Source: UBA1672 sp023140905
GTDB lineage: Bacteria > Pseudomonadota > Alphaproteobacteria > Micavibrionales > Micavibrionaceae
Direction: 5' to 3'
Assembly (NCBI GenBank): GCA_030636745.1
Contig: DAOVWH010000028.1
Span: forward strand, 1-17,164
DNA length: 17,164 nt
The stretch's first letter is position 1. Each line of letters begins with the position of its first letter. The notes under the pieces were generated by a model. The model worked only from the letters and a program-made list of their open reading frames with translations. It was not told the origin of the DNA and did no database searches. A program made the position numbers and the translations under genes. This document shows positions 13,281 to 17,164 of this stretch, one piece after another.

Positions 13281-14794
13281 TAAGCCCCCCCACGGCTGAA
13301 TACAACTTTTATCGTTCTAATTATGATAACGATGTCATTCCACATAGACCAATTGCGCGAATACCAGCTATCCCAGTAGATGCGCCGCTCGAAGCTTGTA
13401 TCATTACGACCGCTGACCTGCCATAAGCCGGTGAGGCCTGGGCGCATTCGCCCATATTCTTCTATAGTATCACCAAAAAGCTCTATTTCATTTTCAAGGA
13501 TAGGACGGGGGCCAACGATACTCATATCTCCTTTTAATATATTCCAAAGCTGAGGCAGTTCATCAATACTAGTCCTGCGCATGAAACGGGCTGTCCTTGT
13601 TGTAACGCGAGGATCTGGAACTTTGAGTTTACGGTATTTTTCCCAGTCGGATTTTAGTTCCGGATTTTCTTCCAGCAATTTATCAAGAAGATGGTTTAAT
13701 CCCGGTTCCATAGATCGTATTTTCCAACAACGGAATTTCCGCCCGTTTTTCCCGATGCGGATGCCATCATAAAAGATAGAGCTGCTTTGTCCTTCTATTT
13801 TGAGCATGATAGCGCATGCAAGGATTATTGGGGATAGAAGTGTAATGGCTATTGAGGATAGTGTGATATCCATTAGACGCTTGATAAAAAGCCCCATAGG
13901 TGAGGGTGTTGGTCTTTTGGTATGTAAAAGCATGATATCGCAACCAAAGAAATGAGCTGGTTCTGTCTTAAATGTATTTGTATTTGAGGTCGGTGGTACA
14001 ATTGCATATAAAGCTTCCAGCTCATTTAGTGATTTTACAAGGGTGTCACGCTCAGTGCCGCGGAAGGCTTCCATTGATATAACAAAAAAATTGTCAATGT
14101 GTTTGGCTATGTAGGTTTTGTAATCAATGTCTTCTCTGTGAATTTTGATATTTGCGTATTTTCTAGGCAGAGTGTCTAGATTAAACTTTTTGTTTTTCTT
14201 GTCACGCAGGAAAACTTTTTTTATGTCGTAGCCCGTATAATGATCTGTCGAAAAAGCATAGAGAATGTTGGTTATTGTATCAATATCACCAATTACAATT
14301 ACGGGTATTTTCCATATATCTTTTTTACGCGCTAAAATATAAATAATTTGTCGCCCGAACAACGTTAGAAAGAAAACATATACCCAGCATAATGTCAGTA
14401 ATGCACGCGAGAATGACATATCCAAAGCCATGCGCGTGAAGGCATCAATAATCATAAAGCGGATACATATGGACAGGATAGATTGTACCTGACTCCACCA
14501 TGGAATACGGCGCGTGTAATGTCCTTCGGAGAAAAACAGAAAGAGGATGATAGGATAAAGCCACAAAAAGAATAAATTACCAATTTGCCCATATTCAGAA
14601 AGCGGTTTGTAATAAGCATCAGGATGAATCACATCAGCTAATCCCCACGCTGTGTAAAAAGCGAGGAAGAAAGATAAAATAAGCGCGGCCATATCTGAAA
14701 AAAATAAAGCAGCACTCACCTGTTTTTTGACCAGTGGTCGGCTCAGTGGTTGGTGAGGTCTTTTAGAAAGGAATTTATGTAATTTTTTAATCAT
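13277..14794 (-). CDS. WbaP-like polyprenyl-phosphate phosphoglycosyl transferase
   Basis: An inner-membrane enzyme that transfers a sugar-1-phosphate from a nucleotide sugar to undecaprenyl phosphate, the first step of surface polysaccharide (O-antigen, capsule or EPS) assembly. The layout matches full-length WbaP: four N-terminal helices (about 27-50, 70-90, 103-120 and 130-150), a central Rossmann-like region with VIVIGD (166-171), a re-entrant hydrophobic segment (about 309-332), then the catalytic domain. That domain shows KRLMD (305-309), the Asp-Glu dyad in DELPQ (411-415), VGPRP (427-431) and RPGLTGLWQVSGR (451-463). The C-terminus ends RGGAY, as in the WbaP group. The sugar (Gal, Glc or other) cannot be told. 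No ribosome site is obvious before ATG 14794, and the leader is long. No other polysaccharide genes are in the window. Confidence 0.93.
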   Translation of the reverse strand: MIKKLHKFLSKRPHQPLSRPLVKKQVSAALFFSDMAALILSFFLAFYTAWGLADVIHPDAYYKPLSEYGQIGNLFFLWLYPIILFLFFSEGHYTRRIPWWSQVQSILSICIRFMIIDAFTRMALDMSFSRALLTLCWVYVFFLTLFGRQIIYILARKKDIWKIPVIVIGDIDTITNILYAFSTDHYTGYDIKKVFLRDKKNKKFNLDTLPRKYANIKIHREDIDYKTYIAKHIDNFFVISMEAFRGTERDTLVKSLNELEALYAIVPPTSNTNTFKTEPAHFFGCDIMLLHTKRPTPSPMGLFIKRLMDITLSSIAITLLSPIILACAIMLKIEGQSSSIFYDGIRIGKNGRKFRCWKIRSMEPGLNHLLDKLLEENPELKSDWEKYRKLKVPDPRVTTRTARFMRRTSIDELPQLWNILKGDMSIVGPRPILENEIELFGDTIEEYGRMRPGLTGLWQVSGRNDTSFERRIYWDSWYSRNWSMWNDIVIIIRTIKVVFSRGGAY

Positions 14795-15064
14795 GGTTTG
14801 TCAGAACTTCAGAATCAGAATGTTACTCATAATTGATAATAAGGCACTTAATATGTAGCCTGAACGCAGATCACACTTTACAACCCCGTTGATAAAATAA
14901 TACCAATAGGTGTAGACATGTTTATATCGGGCTGCGACGCCCTTGAACAGACCAAAACAGCCAACAAACATATATTTTTGTCAGGGCAGTTTATATAGCC
15001 TTTATTTTGCGGCCACTTATTTATTAGTTATTGTGGCCTTATTTTTATATATGTGAGGCTCGCG
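14795..15064. other. Intergenic leader of the WbaP-like gene with hairpins
   Basis: Contains GGGC-TGCGAC-GCCC at 14929-14942 and GGCCAC/GTGGCC arms at 15011-15016 and 15033-15038. The second is followed on the plus strand by TTATTTTTATAT and could end a short plus-strand transcript. A 26-codon plus-strand frame (14918-14998) follows a weak AGG site. I found no firm promoter on either strand, so this is not called as an RNA gene. Confidence 0.35.
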
Positions 15065-15087
15065 CCACCGGAAATACGCTCCGGTGG
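15065..15087 (-). terminator. Hairpin directly after the AMIN-like lipoprotein gene
   Basis: Perfect 8-bp GC-rich arms CCACCGGA (15065-15072) and TCCGGTGG (15080-15087) abut the stop codon at 15088. No T-run follows on the minus strand (CGCGAGCC instead), so it is either an atypical terminator or an mRNA 3'-end stabiliser. Confidence 0.45.
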
Positions 15088-16098
15088 TTAAAGCTTCAAG
15101 TCAAAGTAGACACGGTGGTAATGTGTTGTTTTATCGGGCGATAGGTGTTTTCGCTGCAATATTTGTGTGTCTTTCTTAAGCGACAAAATGACCATAGAGC
15201 CTTTTTCTCCATTTATCGGTTCAACGCTTAAAGTGTCAAGTAACGCAGAATCTGGGAAAGATTTATCTCTTTTCCCATCCCAAGAGGCTTGGGGGAGCTC
15301 AACAATAATCAGATTTTCATCATTATCTAACTCAATAGTGAAAGGCGTATCTTCATTGGTATCGAAGGCAACGCGTAGCATATTATCATGTTCACCAATC
15401 CTGAAATTAGTAGCGACAACGTGTCCATTGTTATTTGTTCTATCAACAGAGCCATGTCGAGAGCTTGCTTTTGCAGGGGGGGGCGCAGATGACTTTTGGG
15501 TAGGTGGAGGCTCATAAATGTCTGGTGGAGGGGTTGGCTGAGGATTAAGTTGTCTTACATCCAATAAAGCATCTTCTGGAAGTAAATCATCCTCAGAACC
15601 AATGCCCTCTGTAAGATCCAGAGGAGGGTGTTGTGTGGTTGGTGTTTCCTGCAACAATACCTCTAGTTCTTTAATTAGATTCTGTATATCAGATTCAACT
15701 GCGGATAGCCGTACGATAGCTGGCTTGTAGGTTTCGAACTCTTTTCTCAAGTCTAATACGGCATTTTCTACGCGGCCAAAGCGTGAGCCACTATCTTTAA
15801 TTTTTTCTGCAAACAACGTGTCGTAATTAAGCCCCTTCATTGGACTCAAAGCTGACAGCCCATTAGGCATAATTTCAGGTCTTGCTTGACCGGGCCTTAG
15901 TGGTTCGTTATCAAAGCGCGGAGGAAGGGCAATAGGTGTGCCTATAGTGCCGGGTGTGTTGGCTCTATCAATATTTTCGGGAGAATGTTTAGGTGTTGAT
16001 TCGCTTTTTCCAAGACGTAACATTCCACTAGGACTACATGCTGAAAGTAGACCACAAAATAGCATAAAACATAGACTCAGAGCTATTTTTTTAAGCAT
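15088..16098 (-). CDS. Lipoprotein with coiled coil and AMIN-like C-terminal domain
   Basis: A 336-aa envelope lipoprotein. The signal peptide ends in the lipobox LSAC with Cys 21; Ser follows, which suits outer-membrane sorting. Residues about 103-152 form a likely coiled coil (VENAVLDLRKEFETYKPAIV and following). Residues 153-215 are Pro-rich and probably extended (PQPTPPPDIYEPPPT). Residues about 229-335 look like an AMIN domain: a series of strands (NFRIGEHDNMLRVAFDTNED, ENLIIVELPQASW, SMVILSLKKD, HYHRVYFDL). AMIN domains bind peptidoglycan or target amidases and secretins to it. No catalytic domain is attached, so a structural or adaptor role is more likely than enzymatic. There is no ribosome site before ATG 16098, and a short hairpin sits in the leader. 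The AMIN call is by pattern recognition and is moderate. Confidence 0.72.
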   Translation of the reverse strand: MLKKIALSLCFMLFCGLLSACSPSGMLRLGKSESTPKHSPENIDRANTPGTIGTPIALPPRFDNEPLRPGQARPEIMPNGLSALSPMKGLNYDTLFAEKIKDSGSRFGRVENAVLDLRKEFETYKPAIVRLSAVESDIQNLIKELEVLLQETPTTQHPPLDLTEGIGSEDDLLPEDALLDVRQLNPQPTPPPDIYEPPPTQKSSAPPPAKASSRHGSVDRTNNNGHVVATNFRIGEHDNMLRVAFDTNEDTPFTIELDNDENLIIVELPQASWDGKRDKSFPDSALLDTLSVEPINGEKGSMVILSLKKDTQILQRKHLSPDKTTHYHRVYFDLKL

Positions 16099-16115
16099 AA
16101 AATAGTGAACCGATA

Positions 16116-16129
16116 CCCCCGAACGGAGG
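16116..16129 (-). other. Small stable hairpin in the AMIN-like lipoprotein leader
   Basis: On the minus strand CCTCC-GTTC-GGGGG forms five pairs (one of them U-G) with a tetraloop, 18 nt before the start codon at 16098. With no Shine-Dalgarno visible, it could affect initiation, or it may be incidental. Confidence 0.3.
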
Positions 16130-16285
16130 CGTTAGAACTTAAGAAAGGTACGCAGCAGAAAACACCTAGTAACATAGTATCCTGAATATGTGTGATTCTT
16201 CAATAGGATATTTGAATTATTTCATCATAAACATCTCTTAACAGAGATTATTTCTTATACTTTTAAATCATTTGTGAGAAAGGGA

Positions 16286-16313
16286 TTGTATGTTTATTTT
16301 GTATCTATAAGAT
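16286..16313 (+). promoter_or_regulatory. Candidate promoter of the pilus locus
   Basis: TTGTAT (16286-16291) and TAAGAT (16308-16313) are spaced 16 bp apart, giving a start near 16320 and a leader of about 30 nt to the GTG at 16350. The match is moderate in AT-rich DNA. Confidence 0.4.
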
Positions 16314-16349
16314 AAAGCAATCTGTTTAATTTTAACCGAGGTTGATATT

Positions 16350-16814
16350 GTGCGTTGGATTAGGGACGCTATATTTTTAGTCGTGTTAATGACTTTTGTC
16401 GCGTCAGGAATGGCTCAGGCGGGAGTTACGACTGTGCAGGCTTTTAATTTTGGTGAATGGTTGTCTTATAATAACGATGCAGAATATGAAATTACAGTGA
16501 ATACGAGTGGTGGTTATACATATGATCCAGAGGGGTTTGTGATGATAACAGCGCCGCAGGAGGGGATTTATGATATTGATGGTCTGACACCTAATGCGGC
16601 TGTTTCGAGTGTTGTTGCGATACAGATTCTAGCCTTGACTTACAGCACCGGAACTTTTCAAATGGATGTTTTCCAAGACTCACACGGTTCAAATGTTGAT
16701 GGAAGTGGGGTGCTTAGAGTGTGGATTGGCGCTACGGCAAATACGACGGGAAATTCTGTGTCATATAATGATGGCACATATTCCGGTACCGTCCAAATAC
16801 AGGTAAATTACTAG
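16350..16814 (+). CDS. DUF4402-like pilus/fimbrial subunit
   Basis: A secreted 154-aa protein with a signal peptide (residues 1-24, cleaved after MAQA). The mature part is rich in Gly, Ser, Thr, Asn and Val and predicted all-beta. It ends DGTYSGTVQIQVNY, the alternating C-terminal strand typical of DUF4402 and archaic chaperone-usher subunits. RVWIGATANTTGN just before it also fits the family. The start is GTG 16350, with GAGG 8 nt upstream. The chaperone gene begins 63 bp downstream, which supports a role as a structural pilin or surface subunit whose folding needs that chaperone. The mature protein appears to have no Cys, unlike classical type 1 pilins. Which type of appendage it builds depends on genes beyond the right edge. 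Confidence 0.78.
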   Translation: MRWIRDAIFLVVLMTFVASGMAQAGVTTVQAFNFGEWLSYNNDAEYEITVNTSGGYTYDPEGFVMITAPQEGIYDIDGLTPNAAVSSVVAIQILALTYSTGTFQMDVFQDSHGSNVDGSGVLRVWIGATANTTGNSVSYNDGTYSGTVQIQVNY

Positions 16815-16823
16815 GGTCTAAAC

Positions 16824-16848
16824 TCACAGTTTTTATACAATTCTGTGA
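16824..16848 (+). other. Intercistronic hairpin between pilin and chaperone genes
   Basis: TCACAG (16824-16829) pairs with CTGTGA (16843-16848) around a 13-nt loop; no T-run follows. It sits 10 bp after the subunit stop. By analogy with fimbrial operons it could stabilise the subunit mRNA relative to downstream genes. Confidence 0.35.
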
Positions 16849-16877
16849 CAAAATAAAAGGAAAAAGGAACAATTTTA

Positions 16878-17164
16878 ATGATTAAAAAGAGCTTTATATG
16901 GGGTTGCATATTTGTTTGTGTATTCACGATGAGTGTAACTGTGCATAAACAGGCGCGTGCAAATCTGATGATCTTGCCCACAAATGTTGTGTTTGAAGGA
17001 CGAGAGCGTTATGCAGATGTTATCTTGATAAATAATGGTATTGATGCAAAAAACTATAAGTTGGAATGGACGTATCATAAAATGCTGCCCGAGACAGGAG
17101 CGTATGAGCATCTGGAAAATCTAGGGGATGAGTTTGATTTATCCAAGCACGTTGTTATGTCGCC
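16878..17164 (+). CDS. Fimbrial periplasmic chaperone (PapD-like), N-terminal part
   Basis: The first 95 codons of a gene cut by the right edge. A signal peptide (residues 1-28, ending QARA) is followed by NLMILPTNVVFEGRERYADVILINN, the first strands of an immunoglobulin-like PapD domain, where an Arg/Lys contacts the subunit carboxylate and 'I-x-P-T-x-V-x-F' leads in. The frame ends in SKHVVMSP, matching the 'xxxSPR' turn conserved in chaperones of this family. Such chaperones bind pilus subunits in the periplasm by donor-strand complementation and deliver them to an outer-membrane usher. AAAGGAAAAAGGAAC gives good ribosome binding upstream of ATG 16878. Together with the DUF4402-like gene just before it, this marks the start of a chaperone-usher-type operon; the usher would be expected past the window. 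Confidence 0.82.
   Translation, partial: MIKKSFIWGCIFVCVFTMSVTVHKQARANLMILPTNVVFEGRERYADVILINNGIDAKNYKLEWTYHKMLPETGAYEHLENLGDEFDLSKHVVMS

Noticed and set aside
14862..14885. CRP-like site (TGTGA half) in the WbaP-like gene leader
   Set aside because: Only one half-site matches on the minus strand and the second half is poor.
15167..15517. 116-codon plus-strand frame
   Set aside because: Fully antisense to the AMIN-like lipoprotein gene, which has a signal peptide and ordered domains; its Ser-rich translation is a shadow.
1..17164. CRISPR arrays, tRNA or rRNA genes, insertion sequences, toxin-antitoxin pairs
   Set aside because: Looked for on both strands. No regularly spaced repeats, cloverleaf or rRNA-like sequences, transposase motifs or clear two-gene toxin modules were seen.

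Overview
The window looks like chromosomal DNA of a low-GC (about 40% by eye) Gram-negative bacterium, most likely an alphaproteobacterium. Supporting signs are a class I lysyl-tRNA synthetase, the DinG-type helicase with a long N-terminal extension, the map-radC gene pair, a COG3034-type L,D-transpeptidase lipoprotein, and several lipoproteins and periplasmic proteins that imply an outer membrane. The lineage is an inference from gene content. I see no tRNA, rRNA, CRISPR array or intact insertion sequence.

Layout. 1-1128 (minus): the N-terminal 376 codons of a DinG/Rad3-like helicase, cut by the left edge. 1171-1680 (minus): an unrecognised protein. 1747-2056: no confident gene, but a near-consensus sigma70-type promoter whose -35 box sits inside an inverted repeat. 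2057-4069 (minus): class I lysS and a PQ-loop membrane protein. 4070-5012: an AT-rich accessory-looking gap holding a small HTH gene with its own promoter and terminator, and what may be a gene relic. 5013-7588 (plus): three envelope-type genes I cannot assign to named families (a 4-TM protein, an acidic lipoprotein, a membrane-anchored protein with an odd 5' end), two of them followed by intrinsic terminators.

8046-12395 (minus): a compact run map > radC > L,D-transpeptidase-like lipoprotein > purB > periplasmic cyclophilin, with overlaps or short gaps at the first three junctions, ending at a strong terminator. 12531-13280 (plus): a CinA/MoCF-domain protein, overlapping tail-to-tail by 4 bp with a WbaP-like phosphoglycosyl transferase (13277-14794, minus). 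15088-16098 (minus): a lipoprotein with a coiled coil and an AMIN-like C-terminal domain. 16350 to the right edge (plus): start of a pilus locus, with a DUF4402-like subunit and then a PapD-like chaperone cut by the edge.

Together the window mixes housekeeping functions (translation, N-terminal Met removal, purine synthesis, a helicase) with cell-envelope functions (peptidoglycan, surface polysaccharide, lipoproteins, pilus). I found no clear multi-gene novel system. The most notable signals are the promoter/inverted-repeat element near 2000-2038, the in-frame stop just after a well-placed start upstream of 6761, the orphan envelope genes at 5013-7588, and the truncated coding-like stretch at 4262-4390.
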